Source of the DNA: Anthostomella pinea
Taxonomy: Eukaryota; Ascomycota; Sordariomycetes; Xylariales; Xylariaceae
DNA length: 64,000 bases
NCBI GenBank assembly: GCA_963556695.1
Contig: CAUWAG010000018.1
Span: 2,604,001 to 2,668,000 of the forward strand
Direction of reading: 5' to 3'
Shown here: positions 21,122 through 31,010 of the stretch, one piece after another
How positions within the stretch are numbered: the first letter of the stretch is position 1
How the letters are laid out: the number at the start of each line of letters is the position of its first letter
Position numbers and translations under genes: made by a program
Notes under the pieces: generated by a model
The model's database searches: none
Told to the model about the DNA's origin: nothing
What the model saw: only the letters and a program-made list of their open reading frames with translations

Positions 21122-23577
21122 CTAAACTTCCAGCGTCCGGTCAACACCAACAGACTTCAAGTTCTTGCTCGTAGCAGCGCTACCAGCGTCTATCTGCGCA
21201 GCGCTCGAGCTCTCGCCCGCGGCTTCTGCCTCGTTGTCCTGCACCTTGGCGCCTTCAATAACAGTCGCTCTGAACTCCTCGCGCTTGGGTCTGCGTCGCA
21301 GATGACATCCATTGTCAGCGATATTTCCGGATGGGAAAGGGGATGGATACATGGTTGGGGTATGTGGGAGACTTGGAGACTTACAGGAGCCACTTGACGT
21401 CGATGTACCGCAGGGTGCAGGTCATGGCGATGACGAGGATCCACAGCGCGATCGAGCTCTGCCAGCCGTGTTTGTCTGTGTCTCTGTGTTAGCGCTGTCG
21501 AGACAGAGTCGTATGTAACATGTTTGCATCAGAAAGACGAGGGATGGATAGATTGGGGTGAGTATAGGTAGGTAATAATGGAGGGAGAGGGGGAGGGAGA
21601 GGGGGAGGGAGAGGGAGGAAACTCACAATAAGGCGCCTCCACAGCGGGCCAGACAAGCACCTGCGACCAGGCCGACACGGCGTAGTAGCCCGCGACGGCC
21701 ACGCCGGTGATCAGCGTGCGGGCCTCGGGGTCCTGAGGCAGCAGGTCCGACAGCCACGACATGATCAGCGGCGCCGTGCCGAGGCACAGGTACGAGATGA
21801 AGTAGCTGGCGTAGGCCGTTGCTAGGGGCGTGGTCGTCGGGTGTGCGGTCCACACGCTCATGGCGATGCAGGGGATGAGGCCGATGAGGGCTGCGAGCAG
21901 GCTGTCTGTTAGTCCGGGGTGCTGGTGATGATGTGCTTGGGATGGATTCTGGTGACCGTTCCTACCTTGGGCTACTATGAGCGTCCAGCGCGTCTGCAGG
22001 AGGTCGGACAGGATGGCCCAGATCCAGACTGTAGTGATTTCATCAATGTCAGTATCTGGTGTGCGAGAGCCAAGACGTGATGGTGACTGAGTCTGTACGT
22101 ACCGAACACGACGTTAATGGCACCGCCTCCGATAGGAATCGCGTTGATATCCGAAACGGACCACCGCGGTGTGCCGTCGGGGTTCTTCAGGGCCTTGAGG
22201 AACAGGTTGAAGTAGTTATACCCATAAGAAGCAAGCACAGTCGAGATGTACAGCACCGGTATAAAGTACACCACCCAACTTCTAAACGTGCGCCTATACA
22301 ATGTCAGTCAGTAGTGAATCCCCGTTCATAAATCACATACACTGAGAAACGAGATGGGTACACACTGAGCAGCGGCCCAACTCATCTTCTTCGGCTCGGC
22401 CCTCCCGTGCCGCTCCAGCCGCTCCATCGCGAGCCGCGCGTGGCCCTCCTTGAACCAGAAGGCGCGCGGGTTCGGGCGATTCGGCAGATCGGGCAGCATG
22501 ACGAAACCCAGGAGGCCGACGACGACGGTCATGACGCCGTTGATGACGAAGAGCCACCGCCACCCGGCGATGCCGCTCGAGCCGTGTAGGGTGTTTAGGA
22601 TAGCTACTTGAAGAGCTCCCGACATCTGGCGTATGGGGGAAATCCTGGGTTAGTCGCCGGATGCTTGGGTTTAAGAAGAGACGGGTGTGTCCCCGGCGGG
22701 ATTACTTACCCTAGCGAGATGTCAGTGCCAGGTCAAGATCAGTTGATCGAGAAACGTAAATAAGAGGCTGGAAGACGGGAGGGTATATATACGCACATAT
22801 TACCAATCGCCTGACACGAATGGTAGAAGCCCATGCGCTTAGCGAGCTCGGTGGGCGTATACCAGTGCACTATTCGTCCAGAAAAAGCTCGATATCAGAA
22901 ACGGAACTCAACTAGACAAACACGCAAGAGGTAACGGAAACTTACTCAAAAGGGTCACCATGCCGGGCCAGGCGCTGCTCTCGCAGAGCCCCAGGAACAC
23001 GCGCAGGATGTAGACGTCGCGCGCCGACTTGGCAATGGCGATCAGGCCCGTCATGACGCCCCAACAGAGCTCCAGGCCGCTGAGCCAGTAGCTCGGGCGC
23101 ACGTAGGTCAGGATCACCTGTGAGGGGATGAGCATGATACAGTACGCCACGTTGAAGTAGGTCGTGAAGCTGTTGGGGGGTTCGGTCAGTGCTGTCTCGA
23201 GAGAAAGAGAAACCCAGATTTTCGTGTATGAAGGGCAAGAACACTACCTACTAGTTGAGCTCGTTGCCGTCGAGGTGCAGGTCTTCTTTCATGCCCGAGA
23301 CGTAGGCATTATTGATGTTTTGTTGGTCGAGGTCTATCTCCTCCGATGGGTAAGTTCTCTTCAGTAAGAGTACATAGAGGATATGCTCTTACACTTGATA
23401 ACTAGAGGTATAATCCAGTCAGAAACAGTTTGAGTGGGCTATAGGAGGCTTGGTGTTCTCACCCTGAGAGACGCATCCAAAAGTCATTAGGAATATATCC
23501 AATCTCCTCACCAGATCGGCCTCCTCCGGCGAGCGCTTGGGGTGCGACTGCGTGAACGCCAGCTTCCCGAACCTCAT
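21122..23577 (-). CDS. MFS transporter, anion:cation symporter (Dal5/allantoate permease-like) family
   Basis: Twelve-segment transporter of about 519 aa in many exons: 23577-23463, 23401-23393 (9 nt), 23333-23252, 23169-22946, 22869-22793 (or -22797 plus a 1-nt exon at 22710), 22625-22366, 22293-22103, 22028-21966, 21905-21627, 21475-21385 and 21290-21122. Both alternatives stay in frame. Family hallmarks include DQQNINNAYVSGM, RVFLGLCESSAWPGMVTLL, LAKRMGFYHSCQAIGN, MSGALQVAI, GIAGWRWLFVINGVMT and WVVYFIPVLY. Members import organic acid anions, vitamins, ureides or amino-acid derivatives across the plasma membrane by proton symport; the substrate cannot be named here. It is transcribed divergently from the FAD oxidoreductase at 24119, which suggests import of that enzyme's substrate. 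GATA-type sites lie between them. The unusual splicing is treated in the findings. Confidence 0.88.
21580..21621. repeat. Polypurine GAGGGAGAGGGG repeats in a transporter intron
   Basis: A 42-bp tract of G/A only, made of about three units of period 12 (GAGGGAGAGGGG), sits at the 5' end of the 151-bp intron 21626-21476. In the transcript it reads as CCCTCTCCCTCC, a long polypyrimidine run just after the donor. It explains why this intron is twice the length of its neighbours. Confidence 0.7.
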
Positions 23578-24118
23578 CGTGAAAGACCGGATTGTCACCT
23601 ATACGATAGGGCGAGGAAAATTCGAGGATATTTTTCGTCTGGACTGGGAGTTCTTCAATCCTTCTTCTGTAATTTGAGCAAGTGAAGATATTCTATAAGA
23701 ACGGTACAACAACACAGCAGGCTCGCGGAGTATGTAATCAGTAATCATCACAAAGTTCCGGCCAATTGACCGGGACCGTGATAACTGATGCGGAGAAATG
23801 TTACGTTGCCCGCGTGTGGACCGCTTATAGATACGTCGTATAGATAGGCGGCGGGCATGATCGGGTCCGGCTCCGACTAGGCCAATGCCGAAGCCATGGC
23901 ACGATGGCCTTTGCGATATCGCAGCAAGTTACGGTATGCCGATGGGCCTCATTTGAAAGCACTGGTATCATGAAGGAGACTGACTGCCTACCTACGAATT
24001 CTTACTTCTGAAGATGAGCAGCCGTTCTATTGCCTCATCCATTATTTCTCCCTCACTCAGTCTTGGCATACTGAACCAATCGACCCACCTTCGTTTGTGA
24101 TCTCGATAGCATCTCACT
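23578..24118. promoter_or_regulatory. Shared divergent promoter with GATA-type sites
   Basis: This 541-bp gap separates the divergent MFS transporter and FAD oxidoreductase genes. It contains three matches to the fungal nitrogen GATA consensus HGATAR: CGATAG (23604-23609), TGATAA (23779-23784) and AGATAG (23842-23847). AreA/Nit2-type factors bind such sites when preferred nitrogen is scarce. Single GATA sites occur often by chance, so regulation by nitrogen is an inference supported mainly by the gene pair's likely role. Confidence 0.45.
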
Positions 24119-25787
24119 ATGCCTGGCTCAACCTCGTGCGGGCTGCCCGTGCCGGATCCCTGCATCTCATTCTGGCAGCAGACAACGCGGTCTTTTCCGT
24201 ATCTACATGCCAATCGAGATGCCGCAGCACCATCCGGGGAAGACGGCAGCATCAAATATGCCATCATCGGATCTGGGATATCGGGTGCCCTGACTGCTTT
24301 TAAGCTACTTGAGGGTGGAGTTGCGCAGCGAGAAGTCGTGATCCTGGAGGCCCGAGAAGCCGCCAGCGGTGCGAGTTCACGGAATGCAGGCCATGTCAGA
24401 CCTGGTAAAGCCCCTTTGCAAGCCCCATGCTGTTCTCCTTGCTGTCAAAACGGCGATGCGTATCTGCTTGGACTTCCTAAGCAGCGTCTCCTAGACTTCT
24501 GGGAGCACGGAGCACATTGAACCTGGGAGTTAAACTAATACCAAGTCAGATGCTTTCCGCGGTTTCGCACCTTACGCCCGGCTCCACGGCCCCGAACAGG
24601 CTCTCAAGATCCTGGACAACGAGAGCGCCGTCTTCAAGGCAGTCGATGCGTTCGTCAAGCAGCACAGCGTGCCTTGCGACTTTAACCCGACCACCACGTT
24701 CGATGTGTGTCTCACGCAGGAATTCGCCGACTTTCTCGCTCAGAGCTTCGCCGAGTACCGGGACGCCGGCGGCGACATCTCAGGCATCAAGTTCTACTCG
24801 GCCGAGGAAGCACCGCAGAGGACGGGCGTGAAGAAGGCCCTGGCTGCGTACGAGTGGGAGGCCGGCTCGAGTCACCCGGCCAAGCTGGCTCAGTGGCTGC
24901 TGAGGAGCTGCGTGGAAAGGGGCGTGCAACTTTTCACGCATTGCCCCGTGACGAGCATCGCTGAGGTCTCCACGGAGGGTGCTCCGCGCAGGTGGCAGCT
25001 TACGACGCCTCGAGGCACGCTGAAAACAGACACCGTAATCCATTGCACGAACGCGCATGTATCCCACCTTCTGCCGCAGCTATCCCCATATACAACGCCG
25101 AACAGAGCACAGGCTCATGCCCTCGTGCCTCCGGCTGCTTTATGCGGCGACAAGACGCTGCAATCGACCATGTCGCTGCGTCACGGGCTCAAACATTTCT
25201 ACAGCGTCGCTCAGAGACCAGCAGATGGCATCATAATCCTTGGTAGCTCGCGGGCGAATCCCAATCTGAGCAGAGAGACCATGGAAGGGCTCGTCAGCGC
25301 GGATGATTCGAAGGGGTTTGATTCTGAAATCTTGGCTGATGCCGTGTCTGAGTTTTGGGATACGATGCTTGATGATGAAGTCGAGGCACACCACGGTATC
25401 AACGGAGGTGAGAAGCAGGTGAACGGCACTGACTCTACCAAGGGGCCCGAGGATCATGTGAACGGCGATCTGGGGAGTGTACGGAAGGCAAAAAACAGGC
25501 CGTCCTTTCGACATGGCGAGGGTCTCCTGCACGCATGGACTGGCATCATCGGGCTGACCTCTGACTCGTGCCCCTATATTGGCCGAGTGCCTGGATCAGA
25601 AGACCAATGGGTTTGTGCCGGCTTCAACGGACACGGCATGGCCCGGATATTCACATGCGCACCCGGGCTGGTGAAGCTGATTCAGGGCGGGAAATGGAGC
25701 GACACTGGATTGCCCGAATGCTTCGAGTTGACGGACGAGAGGTTGGACAAGCTGAAGATGAATGCTGGTAAGGGTAGTGTTTGGTAG
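24119..25787 (+). CDS. FAD-dependent oxidoreductase (DAO family)
   Basis: Two exons: 24119-24404 and 24550-25787, 507 aa. The start is supported by the N-terminal pattern GLPVPDP..SFWQ found before the FAD fold in fungal DAO-family proteins. The dinucleotide-binding motif GSGISG is at residues 51-56 after KYAII, followed by EVVILEAREAASGASSRNAGH. The acceptor at 24549 restores the conserved RPDAFRGF. The C-terminal FAD-binding segment includes GIIGLTSDSCPYIGRVPG and NGHGMARIF. The family oxidatively deaminates amino acids, sarcosine-like N-methyl compounds or amines, releasing H2O2 and ammonia; the specific substrate is unknown. No peroxisomal -SKL ending is present (it ends GSVW). The divergent Dal5-type transporter next door is a likely functional partner. 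An insert rich in Gly/Asn/Asp near residues 370-400 is low-complexity. Confidence 0.9.
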
Positions 25788-26265
25788 CTGATACCTTCCA
25801 CACTGCGGAGGTAGTAATCACGCGCTGTATAACTTTGAAGAGCAGGTTCTGTGACTTGGAGGTGACATTGAATGAAGCCGTCGTACCTTCGCGAAAGTGC
25901 TCACCACAGTGTGCTTGAGGTGGGTGGACGTTGAGCCAGGTTAGAGTTTGGTAGCGGCCCCACAGTAGGGCTTGTTAAATATGCACAGTATCGTCACAGT
26001 AACATGCCCCACCTTGTCAAACTTCACCTCATCATCGGGAAAGGGGGACAGAGTTGTGCATCTGCCCGGCCCGCTGCCCATAAATGCGACGCAACTGCAC
26101 ACAACACCCCAACAACACACGCAACCTCTCACAAACATCATTGCTGTCCCGACATCAAACGACACTCGTTACCAGTGCTCTAAGCCGGCTTGCCCAATAC
26201 CTAAAATAAACCCCATCTCACCTCACCCCACCTCATCTCATCTCACCCCGTACCATGCATCCAAC
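25788..26265. other. Intergenic, 478 bp
   Basis: 3' region of the FAD oxidoreductase and promoter of the 2EXR gene. The last about 80 bp are a CCTCACCCCACCTCATCTC-type pyrimidine-rich repeat just upstream of the ATG. An open frame continues from 25972 but lacks conserved sequence before 26266. Confidence 0.5.
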
Positions 26266-27495
26266 ATGACGACGCCAACCACATTCACATGCTTCAACAG
26301 CCTGCCGAAGGAGCTCCGGCTCATCGTGTGGGAGTATTACTTCCAGAGCCCGCGCATGCTGGTCATCCACCCGGCGCCCGAGAGCTTAGGTCGCAGCCCG
26401 CCGCGCGAGGTCCTGCTGTTCAACTGCACCGTGCTGGACGCAGGCACCAACCGGGTCGTGCCGGGGGGTCCGCCGCCCTCGTTTCTCGCCAACCGCGAGG
26501 CGCACTCGGTGGCCGCGAGCCTGCACCTGCTCTCGCCGCAGGGCAACCGCAACCGCAGCGACGACCCTAACAACGACACCACCACTGACAACAACAATGC
26601 CCTCGACGGCACGCGCCCCTACAACGGTGTCACTAACGACGGCAACAGCTTTCGCCACCATGATAGACTGGAGCAGCACACGACGCTCGCGCACAGGATC
26701 CTCCAAGCGCAAGCGCAAGCTACGCAACCGCCCTCGGTCAGTCACCTGCAGTCCAAGAACCTAGCCTACGACCTCGTGAAGCCGTACGTGGAGCAGCGGC
26801 CCCTCGGTGACGGCGAGACGCTGTCAGAGGGCCAGATCGAGGCCATCTCCAACATCCCGCACTTCGGCGCCTGGCGCGCCGGCGCCGGCTGCCGCCCCGT
26901 GCACGTCGACTGGGCCGAGGACCTACTGTACCTGTCGGTGCCCAACGCCGAGCAGGCCTTCTGGTCGCTGCGGTACGCGACGGGCTGGCGCGACCACGTG
27001 CGCCGTTTGGCGGTTCTCGTGCCCGAGAGCTTCTTCGAGGACGGCTCGCGGAGACCGATCCCCTTTGGTCCTGCGCAGTTCATCCGCGAGGTCCTGGAGC
27101 GCATGGCGGCGCTCGACGAGCTGTTCATCGTGCTCGTGCCGCTGCCCGGGGGTGCGGTCGTCAAGGCGGGAGCGGAGGATGGTGGGAAGCCTGGTGGAGG
27201 AGGAGATGATGGCGCAGCGGCGGCGGGCCAGAAGAAGAAGAAGCAGCAGCAGCAGCAGGAGGACAAGGAAGCAAAGCAGCGCGCAGGAATGAAGCGCAAC
27301 GCCTTCGGCTTCGTCTCGTACGTCGACTATCTCAAGAAGGTCAAGGTGGCCAACAACCACATGGGCTATGCGCGTGCAGCGCTATCATTCCAGCAGGCGC
27401 TGCCGCACATTCCGCGGCCCATCCGGTTCCACAAGGTCGTCGATGTCGATCGCGTCTCGTCGGGCTACGGCGAGTATCGGAGATGCCAGAGGTAG
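26266..27495 (+). CDS. 2EXR-domain protein
   Basis: I chose the ATG at 26266, directly before the conserved FTCFNSLPKELRLIVWEYYF; 409 aa, no introns. This opening is the 2EXR motif, a fungal F-box-like N-terminal module (LP-E-R--IW). The body contains VDWAEDLLYLS and FVSYVDYLKKVK, typical of this large uncharacterised family. A charged low-complexity segment KKKKQQQQQEDKEAKQ (about residue 325) sits in the C-terminal half. Members are expanded in Leotiomycetes and Sordariomycetes; their function is unknown. The in-frame upstream ATG at 25972 would add 98 low-complexity residues. Confidence 0.8.
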   Translation: MTTPTTFTCFNSLPKELRLIVWEYYFQSPRMLVIHPAPESLGRSPPREVLLFNCTVLDAGTNRVVPGGPPPSFLANREAHSVAASLHLLSPQGNRNRSDDPNNDTTTDNNNALDGTRPYNGVTNDGNSFRHHDRLEQHTTLAHRILQAQAQATQPPSVSHLQSKNLAYDLVKPYVEQRPLGDGETLSEGQIEAISNIPHFGAWRAGAGCRPVHVDWAEDLLYLSVPNAEQAFWSLRYATGWRDHVRRLAVLVPESFFEDGSRRPIPFGPAQFIREVLERMAALDELFIVLVPLPGGAVVKAGAEDGGKPGGGGDDGAAAAGQKKKKQQQQQEDKEAKQRAGMKRNAFGFVSYVDYLKKVKVANNHMGYARAALSFQQALPHIPRPIRFHKVVDVDRVSSGYGEYRRCQR

Positions 27496-28159
27496 TTGGA
27501 AGGACCGTGTTGTTGGCATAATACGGAGGAGAGGGAGGCAGGGTTTGGGAATGAGTCACTTCTTGTTTGTACTAGGTCTCGCGATGGAAATTCACGCCCT
27601 GTTTTACATAGCCATTGGTTTGGTAAATAATTCTGTATACCTGGATTCCAGAGGTCGAATTCTCACACGAGTTTTGTACATTGACTTCTACATGCTTCGC
27701 ACCAGTGATTTCGCAGTCAGCAGATGAATTCGAAACTTTGTCACTTGTTGCAAATGCACATGCTGCTAGGAGGCTAATCAGTCTGCTTTGCCATATTGGT
27801 CTTGGGTACAGTTGCTCCAGAACCAGGTCGTTAGACCTCCAGATGATCTCCACGATGTATCCTCCTGGTGGTATCAGCCGACCCTTCAGTGATTCAGTGA
27901 CCTGCCGAGTCTATCAACATAGTCCTGGCTCATGCCAAACAATACTTGGATGAGATCCGCGGCTGGATGGATTATCCCCTATTCATGCCCGGACTTGTTC
28001 ACCCCTATGTCTTTACAGTGACTCTTGGGGATGAGCACAACAGGACGCCTCAGCGCAATGTATGACAAATCCTTCGCGACGTCCAATAACGTCGTTGTCT
28101 TCGTAGAGTGGTAGTTCGTCTCAATGATAAATATCAATCAAGTCCTCAGCGTTGCCACT
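27496..28159. other. Convergent 3' region, 664 bp
   Basis: Non-coding DNA between the 3' ends of the 2EXR gene (+) and upf3 (-). Small ORFs on both strands lack any recognisable feature. Confidence 0.5.
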
Positions 28160-30086
28160 TCATCCCGGACGACCTCCAGCACTGGCGTCACCTTGTTGTG
28201 TGGTTGACCCTGCCCCATCACCAGCCTCGTTGGCGTTGCCGGCATTGGCCCCTCCTCTTCGCCCTCTGCCACGTCCTCCCCGCTTAGGGCGATCTGGCTG
28301 ACTTCCCGTGGCAGCCTTCTCACTGGCTGGCTGAGTCGGTGCTGCCAGGGCTGCCTTCTTAGTCTCCTTCCGCTCAAGCACCTGAACAGTGCCCTGCGCA
28401 ATTGGTACCGGGCTCGCAGTTATAGCCTTGACAAGTCCATCATGATCCACAAAGTCAACATAGGCAAAGCCTTTCTTCTTATCAATCTCGACGAATGTGA
28501 CGGTGCCGAATGCCTCCATAGCTTGCTTCAGGAGTGCCTCTGTGACACCTTGTGAAGGGTTGGCATGTTTTACAAAGCCCCGCGTGGCCCCTGGTGTTAC
28601 TGATGGCGGAGCTGATCCTTTCTTTTGGGATGTCGATACCGCCCTTGCAGCTGGCGTGAGCTTGCCAGTAGCAGCCTTAGGGCCTGTGGGAGGTGCCACG
28701 GTAGCAGAAGGCGTGGGTGTCGACGCACTCGATGCTGACCCGGTAGGGACTACTTCTTCTTTCCGTTTCAGAATAGTTGGTGCCACCGTAGGTGTCGATT
28801 TCGGGTTACTACTACTGCCTGGCATCTCGCTACCCTTGCTCTTAGCAATTTCGCCCGCCGAACCTTGCTTCCCAGCTTTGGCACCTCGACTTCGCCGGGA
28901 GCTCTCGGCTATCTGAGCTTTTGGCGCTGTCGGCGCAGAAGGAGGTACGGCGGTCGTCGACTGGCTGGGCCCAGATGGTGCGGTAGCGATAGGATCCTGC
29001 TTCTCCTTTTCCTTGATGTCATCCGGCTTCGGCGTACCCTCCGCCTTGGCGGCATCCTGGCGAGCTCTCCTGTGAGCACTACCTGGACTGAGGCCGAGGT
29101 CACGTTGCAGGGTCTTAGCGGCTGCAGCGATATTCGCACGACGACTCTTGGGCGCTGCCTCTTCAGTTGCTTTGCCCATAGTGATTTGGGCAGCTGCGGA
29201 CTTTGCTGCCTCTGCGGCCTCCTGAGCAGCGGCCTTCTTGGTGAGCAACTTCAGCGGCTCCTTGGTCTTCTCCTTATCGGCAGACTTTTCGGCCTTCTCA
29301 TTCTTAGATTCCTTTCCCCTCTTCTTAGAATCCTCTTTTCCCTTTCCTTGAGACTCGTGACGAGAATGCTTCCCACCTTTAATGTTGGCAGTCTCCTTCG
29401 CCTTGTTCGCCTTCTTCTCCTTAAGGTACTCGATTAGGGGCGTTGTAGTAACTTTTCCGTCCGGTTTGCTGAGTTCGTCGACGCCCTGCTCGCCGTCGGC
29501 CTCTTTGGGCGGGGTGTCTTGAGTGAGACTAACCAGGAACGCTATGAATTCCGGGTCTTGGTCGATGGTGCCCTGCCTCGGATCCGTTCGTCGCTTAGTC
29601 GTCGGTATCTTCTGGTAGATGGCATTCTCGAGGTACGGAGGACCGACGAGGGCGGGGTCGTTAGCCGTGTGTTTCGCATCCTCCCAGGTCGACATCTGGA
29701 CTATCTCGGCGAGGGTGGGTGAATCTTCGACTCGAAGAACATGTAGGTAGCACCGTGCTGGATACGAGGGATTCGACGGACTTGCAACTATTGCGTTAGC
29801 TGGATCCAAGAGTGTATCGGGCGGCGGCGTCTACTCACTCCTGCGAGATCTCGCCCACCTCGAAGCGCGTCCAATCGACCTTTCCGTTTCCTTCCTTCCA
29901 CTCTTCCCCGAGAGTGGCCCAGAACTCGTCGGCTGTCATGCCTGGGGGCAGACGGCGAATGATGACTTTCTTGCCTTGCGCTGTTGCCTTTGCTTTGGAT
30001 GGCTTGGGCGCATCGTGAGCGGCCTGGCTGCCTCCGACTGATAGCACGCCATTAGCCTTACGTGGTGTTGTGCTGTTGGACGCCAT
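28160..30086 (-). CDS. upf3: Nonsense-mediated decay factor Upf3
   Basis: Two exons: 30086-29839 and 29780-28160, 622 aa; the 58-bp intron is GTGAGT..CAAG with a CTAAC branch site. The Smg4/UPF3 domain spans about residues 40-180: KKVIIRRLPPGMTADEFW, then DPSNPSYPARCYLHV and NAIYQKIP after the splice. This RNP-fold domain contacts Upf2 in the mRNA surveillance complex. The middle is a long Lys/Glu/Ala-rich charged region (nuclear localisation and RNA contact likely). A second RRM-like segment near residues 486-560 (EAFGTVTFVEIDKKKGFAYVDF) precedes a Gly/Arg-rich tail (GGRGRGRRGG). The gene is divergent from the Ppg1 phosphatase gene. No defects are seen. Confidence 0.9.
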
Positions 30087-31010
30087 CGATGCAACCTGTC
30101 GTGTGGTAACTGGTTATTGCAATGGTAAAGATGTCGTCCAAGAAAGGGCGAAGGTGCTCAGATTGCCCCTAAGAATGCTTGAGAAAAGCGAACAAGTTCC
30201 GCATCGCAAGGTGCAGGTGTGGTTTATAATGAACCTTGAACCCTCAACCTTAGGTAGGTAAAGTAGGTAGGTACTGTAGGGACGATCCCTCATCGCAGGT
30301 ACATACTTCCATTGTCCGAGTATCTCCAGGTCAGCGGAATTACCCCACCGTCCGCCTTGCCCCACCAATAGGATAGGACACCCAGCACGTGCGCACCTTT
30401 GGCAGCATTCTGAAATTGAGTTGTACCTTTATGTAAGTTATGCTCGAAGAATTCACTGGCTTCGTCGCAATGGGAGGCAGGTAAGGGTAAGACAAGCACT
30501 ATGTGCACCCTCCTCGCTAGCTATCTAGCCTTGCTGTGAAATGTTTAGGAGGCTGGAACTCTTACCATGGATGGAAGAGCTCGACCAAGATATGCTCATG
30601 TTCGCCTTCATATGGCGGCTTAAGTCGAAGTGTCAGAATCCGTAGTAGATGTGTACATTCATGTGATTCAATTGTTTAGACGGCACAACGCTTCCAATTT
30701 CCTGGCGGCAAGCCTGGCAAGCCTGGGCGGCCCGAGCTACTGACCGCCCGCAACGTGGCGCAGGTCCCAGGAGCCGCCCGCGGGCAACGTCACAATCCCC
30801 TCCGCCTCCGTACCGTGCTAATTGGTAATAATCGTCGGCTTCAGGTCGCCAATCTCCAGCTTCCTCTCCCTCTGCCGCCTGCCCGCCTGCCCGCCTGCCC
30901 GCCTGCCCGCCTGCCCGCCTGCCCGCCCGCCAACCCCGTCTCGCTTCCCAACGACCTCGCCGAGTTCTGCCTTAGTTGCCAACGCGACGTCTGCGGGCCA
31001 CACCTCGACA
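30087..31010. promoter_or_regulatory. Divergent promoter region of upf3 and ppg1
   Basis: A 924-bp gap between divergent genes. It includes repeated AGGTAGGTA-type elements near 30250-30275 and an 8-bp minisatellite (30874-30931) that probably lies in the ppg1 5' UTR. No ORF of interest. Confidence 0.5.
30874..30931. repeat. 8-bp minisatellite (GCCCGCCT)n
   Basis: Five perfect GCCCGCCT units (30881-30920) are flanked by partial units. The tract is C/G-rich with one T per unit and lies 80-140 bp upstream of the phosphatase start codon. Such tracts are prone to length change. Confidence 0.85.
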
